Shown here: piece after piece, positions 10,271 to 20,518 of the stretch
Numbering within the stretch: position 1 is the first letter of the stretch
Layout: each line of letters starts with the position of its first letter
NCBI GenBank assembly: GCA_945905835.1
Contig: CAMDQJ010000029.1
Location: 1-39,176, forward strand
DNA: 39,176 nt
From: Asaia bogorensis
Lineage (GTDB): Bacteria > Pseudomonadota > Alphaproteobacteria > Reyranellales > Reyranellaceae
Reading direction: 5' to 3'
Translations under genes and position numbers: made by a program
The notes under the pieces: generated by a model
Told to the model about the DNA's origin: nothing
Databases searched by the model: none
The model's input: the letters and a program-made list of their open reading frames with translations, nothing else

Positions 10271-11281
10271 ATGCCCCGTTCCGAAACCCCGCTTCGTTCC
10301 GACCTGTTTCCCGAGATCTCGCCCTACGCCAGCGGCATGCTGGCGGTCGACGGGCGCCACACGGTCTACTGGGAGCAGAGCGGCAACCCCGAAGGCATTC
10401 CCGTGCTGTTCCTGCACGGTGGGCCGGGGGCGGGTTCGGCCCCGGTTCATCGGCGCTTCTTCGATCCGCAGTTCTACCGCATCGTCGTCTTCGACCAGCG
10501 CGGCTGCGGCCGCTCGGTGCCGCTGGGCAACCTGCAGGACAACACCACGCAGCATCTGGTGGCCGACATGGAGCGCTTGCGCGACCATCTCGGCGTCGGG
10601 CGCTGGCTGCTGTTCGGCGGCTCGTGGGGCAGCACGCTGGCGCTGGCCTACGGCCTCAGCCATCCCGATCGCGTGCTGGGCTTCATCCTGCGCGGCATCT
10701 TTCTCGGCGCGCGCCAGGAGATCGAGTGGTTCCTGCACGGCATGCGAGCCATCTTCCCCGAGGCGTGGCGCGATTTCGCCGAACATCTGCCGACCGGCGA
10801 GCGCCGCGATCTTCTGGGCAACTACTACCGCCGCCTGACCGAGCGCGATCCCGATATCCACCGCCCGGCGGCGCGCGCCTGGAGCCGCTACGAGGCGGCG
10901 TGCTCGACGCTCTATCCGACTCAGCGTGCGCCCTTCGAGTCAGACCATGGCGGCTTTGCCTTGGCCCTGTCGCGCATCGAGGCCCACTACTTCGTCCACG
11001 GCACGTTCGTGCCGGAAGGCTGGCCGTGGACCGACCTCGACCGTATCCGCCAGCTGCCCGCGACCATCGTGCAGGGCCGCTACGATATCGTCTGCCCGCC
11101 GGTAACCGCCGACACCCTGGCCCGCGCCTGGCCCGAGGCACGCTACATGGTCGTGCCCGATGCCGGCCACAGCGCACTCGAGCCCGGCATCCGCGCCGCC
11201 CTGGTCAACGCCACCGAGAGCTTCCGGCTGTCGATGAGCGAGGGCGACCTCTTCGCGCCGCGGTTCCCGTGGGAGACGTAA
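10271..11281 (+). CDS. pip: Proline iminopeptidase
   Basis: This 336-residue alpha/beta hydrolase of peptidase family S33 removes N-terminal proline from peptides in the cytoplasm. The oxyanion motif HGGPG is at 49-53, the nucleophile Ser118 is in GGSWG, and Asp272 (GRYDIVCPP) and His300 (DAGHS) complete the triad. Length and the WEQSGNPEGIPVLFLHGGPG opening are typical. The ATG at 10271 gives the conserved N-terminus; the open frame extends further left without support. No clear Shine-Dalgarno sequence is visible. The 115-base gap to the divergent protease gene must hold promoters for both. The stop codon lies inside the start region of the following TauD-type gene, suggesting translational coupling. 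Confidence 0.93.
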   Translation: MPRSETPLRSDLFPEISPYASGMLAVDGRHTVYWEQSGNPEGIPVLFLHGGPGAGSAPVHRRFFDPQFYRIVVFDQRGCGRSVPLGNLQDNTTQHLVADMERLRDHLGVGRWLLFGGSWGSTLALAYGLSHPDRVLGFILRGIFLGARQEIEWFLHGMRAIFPEAWRDFAEHLPTGERRDLLGNYYRRLTERDPDIHRPAARAWSRYEAACSTLYPTQRAPFESDHGGFALALSRIEAHYFVHGTFVPEGWPWTDLDRIRQLPATIVQGRYDIVCPPVTADTLARAWPEARYMVVPDAGHSALEPGIRAALVNATESFRLSMSEGDLFAPRFPWET

Positions 11282-12345
11282 GCCCGACCGCGACCTTCGA
11301 GCTGCCGCCGGAGCAGACCGGTCCGGCGGCCTGGTATGGCCCCGACATGGTCAAGCGCTCGGAATGGCTGATGACGCTGTCGCCGGCCGAGATCGCCGAA
11401 GTCGAAGCGGCGGCCAAGCCTCTCGCCGCGCGCGAGGCCGATATCGCGGCGATTTCGGCCGCGGATTTTCCCCTGCCGACGCTTGGACCCAAGATCAAGG
11501 CACGCACCCGGGAAGAAGTTCTGAACGGCCGCGGCTTCCTGCTGATGCGCGGCCTGCCGGTCGAGCACTGGAGCATGCGCGAATCGGCGACGGCGTATTA
11601 CGGGATCGGCGCCCATCTCGGCAGCGCGCGCTCGCAGAACGGCAAGGGCCATGTGCTGGGCCACGTCCAGGATCTCGGCCTCGATGTCGCCGATCCCAAT
11701 GTCCGCATCTACCAGACCAACGTGCGGCAGACCTATCACACCGACTCCTGCGATATCGTGGGCCTGCTCTGTCTCAAGACCGCGCAGTCCGGCGGCCTGT
11801 CGGCGTTGGTCAGCTCGTCGACGATCTTCAACGAGATGCGCCGCCGCCGGCCCGATCTTCTGAAACTGCTGTTCGAGCCGATCGCCACCGACCGCCGCGG
11901 CGAGGTGCCGGAGGGCCAGAAGCCGTACTTCGAGATCCCGGTGTTCAACTGGTATCGCAGCCATCTGACTGCGATCTACCAGCGCCAGTACGTCGATTCG
12001 GCCCAGCGCTTTGCTGACGCGCCGAGACTGACGCCCCCACATGTCGAGGCACTCGATATGTTCGACTCGCTGGCTAACGATCCGGCACTCAGCATGTTCA
12101 TGGAATTCAAGCCGGGCGACGTCCAGCTCGTGCACAACCACACCATGCTGCATGACCGCACCGGCTTCATCGACTGGCCAGAACCGGAGCAGCGGCGGCA
12201 CCTGCTGCGGTTGTGGCTTGCCGCGCCCAATGCCCGGCCGCTGCCGGAGATCTTCGCCCAGCGCTACGGTTCGGTGACCCTCGGCGACCGCGGCGGCATC
12301 ATCGTGCGCGGCACCAAGCTCCACGCCCCGCTTGCGGCGGCGTAG
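11269..12345 (+). CDS. TauD/TfdA-family Fe(II)/2-oxoglutarate dioxygenase
   Basis: This 358-residue oxygenase couples oxidative decarboxylation of 2-oxoglutarate to hydroxylation of an unknown substrate. The iron ligands are His157 and Asp159 (YHTDS) and the distal His295 (MLHDR); Arg314 (LLRLW) would hold 2-oxoglutarate. The N-terminal segment GPAAWYGPDM with SEWLMTLSPAEIAEVEAAAK is shared by a subgroup of TauD-like proteins of unknown substrate. I therefore place the start upstream of the ATG at 11347, at the GTG at 11269. That start overlaps the end of pip by 13 bases and has no good ribosome-binding site, so coupling to pip is likely. A longer in-frame extension into pip is a shadow. Its pairing with a peptidase suggests a peptide- or amino-acid-derived substrate, but this is a guess. 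Confidence 0.85.
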   Translation: MGDVSPTATFELPPEQTGPAAWYGPDMVKRSEWLMTLSPAEIAEVEAAAKPLAAREADIAAISAADFPLPTLGPKIKARTREEVLNGRGFLLMRGLPVEHWSMRESATAYYGIGAHLGSARSQNGKGHVLGHVQDLGLDVADPNVRIYQTNVRQTYHTDSCDIVGLLCLKTAQSGGLSALVSSSTIFNEMRRRRPDLLKLLFEPIATDRRGEVPEGQKPYFEIPVFNWYRSHLTAIYQRQYVDSAQRFADAPRLTPPHVEALDMFDSLANDPALSMFMEFKPGDVQLVHNHTMLHDRTGFIDWPEPEQRRHLLRLWLAAPNARPLPEIFAQRYGSVTLGDRGGIIVRGTKLHAPLAAA

Positions 12346-12422
12346 CGCGGCCGGTTGACCTTGAGGCGTGCGATCCCTAAGTCAAGGCCGCACAACAGAA
12401 CCATCCGAGACAGGGACGACAC

Positions 12423-13061
12423 ATGGCCAGCGACCCGACCGCGGGCGGCACCCCGGCGGGAATGCCGGACGACACGCCCGACCTCGACATTCCCAGCAAG
12501 CCCAGCCGCAGCGCCGCTGATGAGACCGCGAGCCTGACCGCCGATCTCGAACGCCGCCGCCTCGAGCTCGAGAGCGAAAAAGCCGAGCTGCAGGACAAGT
12601 TCCTGCGCGCCGTGGCCGATGCCCAGAACACGCGGCGACGGGCCGAGCAGGACGTCGAGAAGGCGCGCAAGTTTGGCGTCGAACGCTTCGCCGAGGATAT
12701 CCTGTCGGCCGCCGACAATCTCGGCCGTGCGCTGTCGGCGCTGCCGGCCAATCTCGAGACGCTCGATCCGGCGCTGCGCAACGTCATCATCGGCGTCCAG
12801 GCGACCGAGCGGGGCTTGCAGTCGGTTCTCGAACGCCATGGCATCACCCGCATCGAATCGCTTGGCCAGCCGTTCAATGCCGAATTCCATCAGGCGATGA
12901 TGGAGGTCGAGGATCCGACCAAACCGGCCGGCACGGTCGTGCAGGAACTGACCCCCGGCTACCTGATCGCCGGCCGCCTGCTGCGTGCCGCCATGGTCGC
13001 AGTGTCCAAGGGCGGCCCGATGCGCATGCCGACCCCGGCCAACGACACGCCCGAAAACTAG
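12423..13061 (+). CDS. grpE: GrpE nucleotide exchange factor
   Basis: This 212-residue co-chaperone releases ADP from DnaK. It has the usual design: an acidic and polar N-terminus, a long coiled coil (about residues 40-90, with [20 protein letters not shown]), and a C-terminal beta domain that contacts DnaK ([20 protein letters not shown] and [20 protein letters not shown]). The ATG at 12423 is preceded by AGGGACGAC. It lies 257 bases before dnaK, with its own promoter region for dnaK between them. No hrcA gene precedes it; a TauD-type gene does, which differs from the hrcA-grpE order common in alphaproteobacteria. Confidence 0.95.
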   Translation: MASDPTAGGTPAGMPDDTPDLDIPSKPSRSAADETASLTADLERRRLELESEKAELQDKFLRAVADAQNTRRRAEQDVEKARKFGVERFAEDILSAADNLGRALSALPANLETLDPALRNVIIGVQATERGLQSVLERHGITRIESLGQPFNAEFHQAMMEVEDPTKPAGTVVQELTPGYLIAGRLLRAAMVAVSKGGPMRMPTPANDTPEN

Positions 13062-13180
13062 AGATCGTCTGGCAACCCCGGAAAGCCGGAATATCGGTGC
13101 ACCGGGCGGCCGAAACGATCATATTCGCTCGACTTCAGGGGCCGGCGGCGATTTTTCCTGGCCTGTCCGGCAGCCAGCGC

Positions 13181-13210
13181 CATTGCGGCCGGCCGGGGAG
13201 AACCTATATA
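13181..13210 (+). promoter_or_regulatory. Candidate heat-shock (RpoH) promoter of dnaK
   Basis: CATTG at 13181-13185 is followed, after exactly 17 bases, by CCTATATA at 13203-13210. The alphaproteobacterial RpoH pattern is a CTTG-type -35 box and a CCTAT-type -10 box with 17-18 bases between. The -10 half matches well and the -35 half differs at one key base. Transcription would start near 13217, about 100 bases before dnaK. No CIRCE inverted repeat is visible. Confidence 0.45.
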
Positions 13211-13318
13211 GCCCCTATCCCCAACCGGGTTTTCGCGGCGGGGTCAAAATACTGTTTTGGGGGGTCCAACCGGCGCCTTCGGGGCCGACCGACCCGCCTA
13301 GAGAGAGAGAGTGCAAAA

Positions 13319-15277
<1,959 letters not shown>

Positions 15278-15303
15278 GTCTCGTCGTCCAATACGATCCC
15301 CAA

Positions 15304-15342
15304 CCGACCTCCCGCCTGGCTCAAACCCGGGCGGGAGGTCGG
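15304..15342 (+). other. Strong hairpin between dnaK and dnaJ
   Basis: CCGACCTCCCGCC (15304-15316) pairs perfectly with its complement at 15330-15342. The stem extends inward by a T-G and two G-C pairs, leaving a 7-base loop. No T tract follows, so it is not a standard intrinsic terminator. A hairpin here would shield the 3' end of dnaK mRNA or limit read-through into dnaJ, either of which would give more DnaK than DnaJ. Confidence 0.75.
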
Positions 15343-15384
15343 CATATGGGGCTAGGGGTTAAAGTGGGGGCTGCGTAAGGCGTC

Positions 15385-16497
15385 ATGGCTCAGGATTTTT
15401 ACGAGCTGCTCGGTGTCGGCCGCACGGCAAGCGGCGACGACATCAAGAAGGCGTTCCGCAAGCTCGCCATGGAACACCATCCTGACCGCAACCATGGCAA
15501 CAAGGGCGCCGAGAAGAAGTTCAAGGAACTCAATCACGCCTACGACGTCCTGAAGGACCCCGACAAGCGCGCCGCCTACGACCGCTACGGCGCCGCCGCC
15601 TTCGAGGGCGGACAGGGCGGCCCCGGCGGCTCCCAGGGCGGCCAGGGCTTCGGTTTCGGCTCGGTATTCGGCGACATCTTCGACGAGATGTTCGGCGGCG
15701 GCCGCGGCGACGGACGCACCGACACGCGCGGCCAGGACCTGCGCTTCAATCTCGAGATCACGCTGGAACAGGCCTATGGCGGCACCGAAGCCACGGTGCG
15801 CGTGCCCAGTTCAGTCGCCTGCGAGGTCTGCCACGGCAGCGGCGCCGAAGCCGGCTCCAAGCCGCAGCAGTGCGCGACCTGCCGTGGCCGCGGCCGTCTG
15901 CGCGCCCAGCAGGGCTTCTTCACCGTCGAGCGCGCCTGCCACACCTGCCATGGCGCAGGCCAGGTGATCGACAAGCCGTGCAAGGCCTGCCAGGGCCAAG
16001 GCCGCGTGCGCCTCGACAAGACGCTCAAGGTCAACATTCCCTCCGGCGTCGAGGACGGCACGCGCATCCGCCTCACCGGCGAGGGCGAGGCCGGCACGCG
16101 CGGCGGAGCGGCGGGCGATCTCTATGTCTTCCTGTCGGTGCGCCGGCACACGATGTTCGAGCGCGAGGGCGCCGACATCCATTGCCGCGTGCCGATCTCG
16201 ATGGTGCAGGCGACGCTGGGCGGCAACATCGAGATGCCGACGCTCGACGGCAAGATGGCGCGCATCAACATCCCCGCCGGCGCCCAGAGCAGCAACCAGT
16301 TCCGCCTGCGCGGCAAGGGCATGCCGATCGTGCGCTCCAGCCAGCGCGGCGACATGTACATCGAGATCAACGTCGAGACGCCGGTCAACCTCACCGCCAA
16401 GCAGAAAGAACTCCTCAAGGAGTTCGAGAAGGCCGGCAAGACCAGCCCCGAATCGGAGGGCTTCTTCACCAAGGTGAAGGAAATGTTCGGGGGTTAA
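15385..16497 (+). CDS. dnaJ: Hsp40 co-chaperone DnaJ
   Basis: This 370-residue type I Hsp40 delivers unfolded clients to DnaK and stimulates its ATPase. Domains in order: the J domain (residues 1-70) with the essential HPD at 32-34; a Gly/Phe-rich linker (about 74-110); a zinc domain (about 146-206) with four Cys repeats ([32 protein letters not shown]); and two beta client-binding domains to the end. Length is normal. The ATG at 15385 begins the standard [11 protein letters not shown]. It lies 107 bases after dnaK with the hairpin in between and is probably transcribed from the dnaK promoter by read-through. Confidence 0.97.
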   Translation: MAQDFYELLGVGRTASGDDIKKAFRKLAMEHHPDRNHGNKGAEKKFKELNHAYDVLKDPDKRAAYDRYGAAAFEGGQGGPGGSQGGQGFGFGSVFGDIFDEMFGGGRGDGRTDTRGQDLRFNLEITLEQAYGGTEATVRVPSSVACEVCHGSGAEAGSKPQQCATCRGRGRLRAQQGFFTVERACHTCHGAGQVIDKPCKACQGQGRVRLDKTLKVNIPSGVEDGTRIRLTGEGEAGTRGGAAGDLYVFLSVRRHTMFEREGADIHCRVPISMVQATLGGNIEMPTLDGKMARINIPAGAQSSNQFRLRGKGMPIVRSSQRGDMYIEINVETPVNLTAKQKELLKEFEKAGKTSPESEGFFTKVKEMFGG

Positions 16498-16510
16498 TGC
16501 TGGGCGCGCG

Positions 16511-16611
16511 CGACTCCGCAGGCGGAGTAGTCTCCGCCTTGTGTCGTGCGTCTTCTCTTAAATAATGATCGCGCCACTTCAGAGCGGAGGTTACTCCGCT
16601 CGCAGTGGCGC
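16511..16611. repeat. Paired palindromes after dnaJ, REP-like
   Basis: Two hairpins share the core GCGGAG-N4-CTCCGC. The first is AGGCGGAG-TAGT-CTCCGCCT at 16520-16539, overlapped by an alternative stem ACTCCGC/GCGGAGT at 16513-16528. The second is AGCGGAG-GTTA-CTCCGCT at 16583-16600, enclosed by an outer stem GCGCCACT (16571-16578) with AGTGGCGC (16604-16611). An A/T-rich stretch (CTTAAATAATGATC) separates them. The region lies between the convergent dnaJ and ABC genes and could stop transcription from both sides, but the shared core and compound form look like a dispersed palindromic element. Only a genome-wide search can tell. Confidence 0.55.
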
Positions 16612-16618
16612 ACCCCAT

Positions 16619-17590
16619 CTAAGCCGCCAGCACGCAGCGCACCTTGTGGTCGGCGCCGACATCGAGCAGCGCCGGCGGGGCGGTCACGCAATCGGGGCGA
16701 ACGAACTTGCAGCGCGGCGCGAAGCTGCAGGTCGTTGGTACCTCGCCAAGGTCGGGCGGCGCGCCGGGAATCGCCTCGAGCCGCGTGCCGCGCATGCCGC
16801 CATGCACCGTCGAGGCGAGCAGGCCCTTGCTGTAGGGATGCTGCGGCGCATCGACCATCTGCTCCACCGGCGCCAGCTCGACCAGCTTGCCGGCATACAT
16901 GACGCCGATGCGGTCGGAGACCTCGACCGCCACGCCGATATCGTGGGTGACAAAGATCACACCGAGATCGAGCTCGCGCTGCAATTCGCGGATCAGCAGC
17001 AGAACCTGGATCTGCACGGTCGCATCGAGCGCCGTCGTCGGCTCGTCGGCCAGCAGCAGCTTGGGATCGCAGGAAAGTGCCAGCGCAATCATGGCGCGCT
17101 GGCGCATGCCGCCCGACATCTCGTGCGGATAGGCCTTTAGCCGCTGCGCCGCGGAGGGAATGCGCACCAGGTCCAGAAGTTCCTTGGCGCGGGCCCAGCT
17201 TTCCGTCTCGCTCTTGCCGGTGTGGCGGCGGATGGTTTCGGCGATCTGCCGGCCGATGGTGTAGACGGGATCGAAGGAGATCGCGGGTTCCTGGAAAATC
17301 ATCGAGACGCGCCGGCCGCGCATGTCGGCCAGTGCCCGCGGCGAGAGATCGAGAATCTCGTCGCCCTCGAGCTTGATGCTGCCCGACCATTTCGTCCGAT
17401 GCTCGGGATGCAGCCGCAGCACCGAGCGCAGGGTGACGCTTTTGCCCGAACCCGACTCGCCCAGGATGCCCAGCGTCTCGCCACGCCGCAGGTCGAAGCT
17501 GACGCCGTTCACGGCATGCACCGTGCGGTCGGGCGTGAAGAACGTCACGTGCAGGTCGCGCACCGAGAGGAGCGGCTGGTTGGCGTTCAT
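16619..17590 (-). CDS. Oligopeptide/dipeptide ABC importer ATP-binding protein (OppD/DppD type)
   Basis: This 323-residue ATPase is one of two that power a family 5 (peptide/nickel) importer at the inner membrane. Walker A GESGSGKS is at 44-51, the Q loop is in MIFQEP, the signature reads MSGGMRQR, Walker B is LLLADEP, and the switch is VTHD. The C-terminal domain has the three-cysteine pattern CSFAPRCKFVRPDC typical of the family. It is the last gene of a leftward five-gene operon and overlaps the preceding ATPase gene by ATGA. Its stop lies next to the palindromes after dnaJ. The substrate cannot be read from the ATPase. Confidence 0.93.
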   Translation of the reverse strand: MNANQPLLSVRDLHVTFFTPDRTVHAVNGVSFDLRRGETLGILGESGSGKSVTLRSVLRLHPEHRTKWSGSIKLEGDEILDLSPRALADMRGRRVSMIFQEPAISFDPVYTIGRQIAETIRRHTGKSETESWARAKELLDLVRIPSAAQRLKAYPHEMSGGMRQRAMIALALSCDPKLLLADEPTTALDATVQIQVLLLIRELQRELDLGVIFVTHDIGVAVEVSDRIGVMYAGKLVELAPVEQMVDAPQHPYSKGLLASTVHGGMRGTRLEAIPGAPPDLGEVPTTCSFAPRCKFVRPDCVTAPPALLDVGADHKVRCVLAA

Positions 17591-18639
17591 GCCGTGGCGG
17601 CCTTCGAATGGCCGGAACTAGCGTTGCGCATGTGGCAGGCGACGGACTGGCGATCCTCGCCGAGCGAGTAAAGCGGCGGCTCGACGCGGGCGCAGACTTC
17701 CTCGGCGTAGGGGCAGCGCGTGCGGAAGCGGCAGCCCGACGGCGGATCGATGGGATTGGGCGGATCGCCCTGGATCGGCGCCTCGTGCGTGCGCTTACGC
17801 GGGTCCATCGACGGCCGCGCCGACAAGAGCGCCCAGGTATAGGGGTGCTGCGGGTCGCTGTAGATTTTCTCGACCGGGCCGATCTCGACGATCTTGCCGA
17901 GATACATCACCAGCACGCGGTCGCTGAGATACTGCACGACGTTGAGGTCGTGGCTAATGAAGACATAGGTGAGGTCGAGTTCGGCCTTGAGATCGACCAG
18001 CACATTCAGCACCTGGGCCTCGACCGACTTGTCGAGCGCCGATACGGCCTCGTCGAGGATCACCAGCCGCGGCCGCAGCGCCAGCGCGCGGGCGATGTTG
18101 ACGCGCTGGCGCTGACCTCCCGACAATTCGTGCGGATAGCGCTCGAGATAGGCTTCAGGGTCGAGCCCGACCATGGTCAACAAGCCGCGCACGCGCTCGC
18201 GCGCTTCGCTCGCCGCCAAGCCATGAGCCTTGGGCGCAAAAGCCACGGTTTCGGCGATGGTGAGGCGCGGATTGAGCGAGGCGTAGGAATCCTGGAAGAC
18301 CATCTGCACCTGGCGCCGCAACTCGTTGATGCTCACACCATGCGGCGCGTCGACCGGATCTCCGTCCAGCACCATGGTACCGGCATCAGGCTTGATTAGC
18401 CGGATCAGCAGGCGCGCCGCCGTCGACTTGCCGCAGCCCGATTCGCCCACGACGCCCAGCGTCTCGCCCTTGCCGACAGCGAAGCTCAAATCGTCGACCG
18501 CGCGCACGACCTTGCCGGAGCGGCCGAACAGGCCGCCCTGCACCGGGAAATGCTTGCGCAGGCCCTGGGCCAGCAGCAGCGGCTGCGCCGGGCCGCCGCG
18601 ATCCTTGGAACGGGCGGCGATAGGAACCACGGTGTCCAT
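17587..18639 (-). CDS. Oligopeptide/dipeptide ABC importer ATP-binding protein (OppF/DppF type)
   Basis: This 350-residue ATPase pairs with the preceding OppD-type subunit. Walker A GESGCGKS is at 65-72, signature LSGGQRQR, switch SHD, and the C-terminal cysteines are in CRFRTRCPYAEEVC. Walker B reads LVILDEAVSALD, with Ala in place of the usual Pro after the catalytic Glu; the Glu itself is kept, so activity is likely. The start is the ATG at 18637-18639 (MDTVVPIAARSK), because the open frame further upstream overlaps the permease gene and has no ABC sequence. Start and permease stop share one base (TGATG), which indicates translational coupling. Confidence 0.92.
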   Translation of the reverse strand: MDTVVPIAARSKDRGGPAQPLLLAQGLRKHFPVQGGLFGRSGKVVRAVDDLSFAVGKGETLGVVGESGCGKSTAARLLIRLIKPDAGTMVLDGDPVDAPHGVSINELRRQVQMVFQDSYASLNPRLTIAETVAFAPKAHGLAASEARERVRGLLTMVGLDPEAYLERYPHELSGGQRQRVNIARALALRPRLVILDEAVSALDKSVEAQVLNVLVDLKAELDLTYVFISHDLNVVQYLSDRVLVMYLGKIVEIGPVEKIYSDPQHPYTWALLSARPSMDPRKRTHEAPIQGDPPNPIDPPSGCRFRTRCPYAEEVCARVEPPLYSLGEDRQSVACHMRNASSGHSKAATA

Positions 18640-19547
18640 CAGGCCTTGACGTCCATGGCGGCGCGCATGCCGTCGCTCATCAGATTGAAGCAGATCGAGG
18701 TAGCGAAGATCATGAGGCCGGGCAAGGCGGCGAGCACGGGGTTGACGTAGATCGCCTGGCGCAGGGTGTTCAGCATCAGGCCCCATTCCGGCTCGGGCGG
18801 CTTCACGCCCAAGCCAAGGAAGGAGAGACCCGAGGACAGGATGATCGACACGCTTATAAGCGAGGTGGCGTAGACCAGGATCGGACCCAGCACGTTGCCC
18901 AGCACATGGACGCGCACGATGGTGAGCGTGCCGGCGCCGCTGGCGCGCGCGGCATCGACGAAATCGAAGCCGCGGACCTGGGTTGTGACGCTCTCCGAGA
19001 CGCGGCAGATCGGCGGGATGAAGACCAACGTGAGCGAGATCAGCGTGTTCTCGACGCCCGCACCCATGGCGCCCGACAGCGAGATGGCGAGCAGCACCGA
19101 GGGGAAGGCGTAGAAGACGTCCATCACCCGCATGATCAGCATATTGACCCAGCCGCCGACGAAGCCCGCGGTGATGCCGAGGCTGCCGCCGATCAGCAGC
19201 GCGCAGGCGACCGGCGTCACGCCCATGAACAGCGACAGGCGGCCGCCATAGATCAGCCGGCTCAGCATGTCGCGGCCGAGCTCGTCGGTGCCCAACAGGT
19301 TCTTGCCGACCCACAGCGCCTGCAGGCGGCGGATCATCGAGGTCTTGTAGGGATCGAACGGCGCCACCAGCGGCGCGAAGATGGCCGCCAGCACGATCAG
19401 CAGCAGGACGGCGGCGCAGACCAGAGTCACCGGATCGCGGCCGAGGCGGCGGCTGACCGTGCGCCAGTAGCCGCGCGAGGCGGCGCCCGGCGCGACGCGC
19501 ACCGGCATTGTGTCGGCCGGCGCGAGGGAGGGCGTTTGCACCGACAC
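18639..19547 (-). CDS. ABC importer permease, DppC/OppC type
   Basis: This 302-residue inner-membrane protein forms half of the transport channel. It has an N-terminal membrane segment (about 40-62, LVCAAVLLLIVLAAIFAPLV), then the OppC-type LLGTDELGRDMLSRLIYGGR signature, followed by five more segments. The EAA loop for ATPase contact reads DAARASGAGTLTIVRVHVLG, close to the family consensus. It sits 4 bases behind the DppB-type gene and overlaps the start of the OppF-type ATPase by one base. Confidence 0.93.
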   Translation of the reverse strand: MSVQTPSLAPADTMPVRVAPGAASRGYWRTVSRRLGRDPVTLVCAAVLLLIVLAAIFAPLVAPFDPYKTSMIRRLQALWVGKNLLGTDELGRDMLSRLIYGGRLSLFMGVTPVACALLIGGSLGITAGFVGGWVNMLIMRVMDVFYAFPSVLLAISLSGAMGAGVENTLISLTLVFIPPICRVSESVTTQVRGFDFVDAARASGAGTLTIVRVHVLGNVLGPILVYATSLISVSIILSSGLSFLGLGVKPPEPEWGLMLNTLRQAIYVNPVLAALPGLMIFATSICFNLMSDGMRAAMDVKA

Positions 19548-19551
19548 TTTA

Positions 19552-20505
19552 TCAGCCCCGCTTGATGCGCGGATCGACCGTGGTCTGGATCACGTCGACG
19601 GCGAGGTTGAGCAGGATGAAGAACATCGCCAGCACCAGCGTGGTGCCCTGCAACACCGGCAGGTCGCGGCGGAAGATGGCGCTGTTGAGCAAAAAGCCGG
19701 TGCCCGGCCAGGCGAACACGGTTTCGATCAGGATCGAGCCGCCGATCAGGTTGCCGGCCTGAAGGCCCATGACGGCGAGGCAGGTCGGGGCGGCGTTCTT
19801 GATGACGTGGCGCAGCACCTGGCCGTTCAGCAGGCCCTTGGCCTGCAGCGCGGTCACAAACTCCATGCTGAGCGTCTCTTTCATCGTGGCGCGGATAGTG
19901 CGCGTCATGACGCCGAGTGGGATCACCGAGAGCGCAATGGTCGGCAGCACCATGTGCGCGAGATGTGCGCGGTCGAAGCGCCAGCCGGTCGAGTTCTCCG
20001 GACCGAGCCCCATCGGCGGCAGCACGCCGAGCTCGACCGAGAAGACGATGACCAGCACGATCGCCAGCCAGAAGTGCGGCACGCTCACGCCGACCAGCGC
20101 GATCGAGGTAACGAGACGGTCGACGGCGCGGCTCTTGGCGTAGGCCGCGGCCGTACCCAGGACCATCGCCAGCGAGAAGGCGAAGAGGATGGCCGAGATC
20201 GCCAGGATGATGGTGTTGCCGAAGGCGGAGCCGACTTCGCTGGCGACGGTGCGGCCGGTGCCGATCGAGGTGCCGAGATCGCCGGTCAGCGTCACTGCCA
20301 GCCAGCGGAAATATTGCACCGGCAGCGGCTTGTCGAAGCCGTAATACTCCTTGAGCTGGTCGATCAGTTCCTTGGAGGCATCGGCCGGCACGATCGCCGA
20401 GATCGGATCCCCTGGTGCCAGATGCACCAGGGCGAAGACCAGCAAGGAGACGCCGAAGGCGACCGGCACCAGATAAAGCAGTCGCCTCAGGATGTAGAGC
20501 AGCAT
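19552..20505 (-). CDS. ABC importer permease, DppB/OppB type
   Basis: This 317-residue protein is the second channel half. It opens with the classic MLLYILRRLLYLVPVAFGVS, has the periplasmic loop with APGDP, about six membrane segments, and the EAA loop EFVTALQAKGLLNGQVLRHV. Its closing segment DLPVLQGTTLVLAMFFILLN with DPRIKRG is typical of the DppB family. It lies 13 bases downstream of the solute-binding protein gene and is the second gene of the operon. Confidence 0.94.
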   Translation of the reverse strand: MLLYILRRLLYLVPVAFGVSLLVFALVHLAPGDPISAIVPADASKELIDQLKEYYGFDKPLPVQYFRWLAVTLTGDLGTSIGTGRTVASEVGSAFGNTIILAISAILFAFSLAMVLGTAAAYAKSRAVDRLVTSIALVGVSVPHFWLAIVLVIVFSVELGVLPPMGLGPENSTGWRFDRAHLAHMVLPTIALSVIPLGVMTRTIRATMKETLSMEFVTALQAKGLLNGQVLRHVIKNAAPTCLAVMGLQAGNLIGGSILIETVFAWPGTGFLLNSAIFRRDLPVLQGTTLVLAMFFILLNLAVDVIQTTVDPRIKRG

Positions 20506-20518
20506 CGGTTCGCTGCCC

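Noticed and set aside
10243-11268. A long in-frame extension of the first TauD-type gene through pip
   Set aside because: The extension reads pip in the wrong frame and has no family sequence; pip has an intact triad in its own frame.
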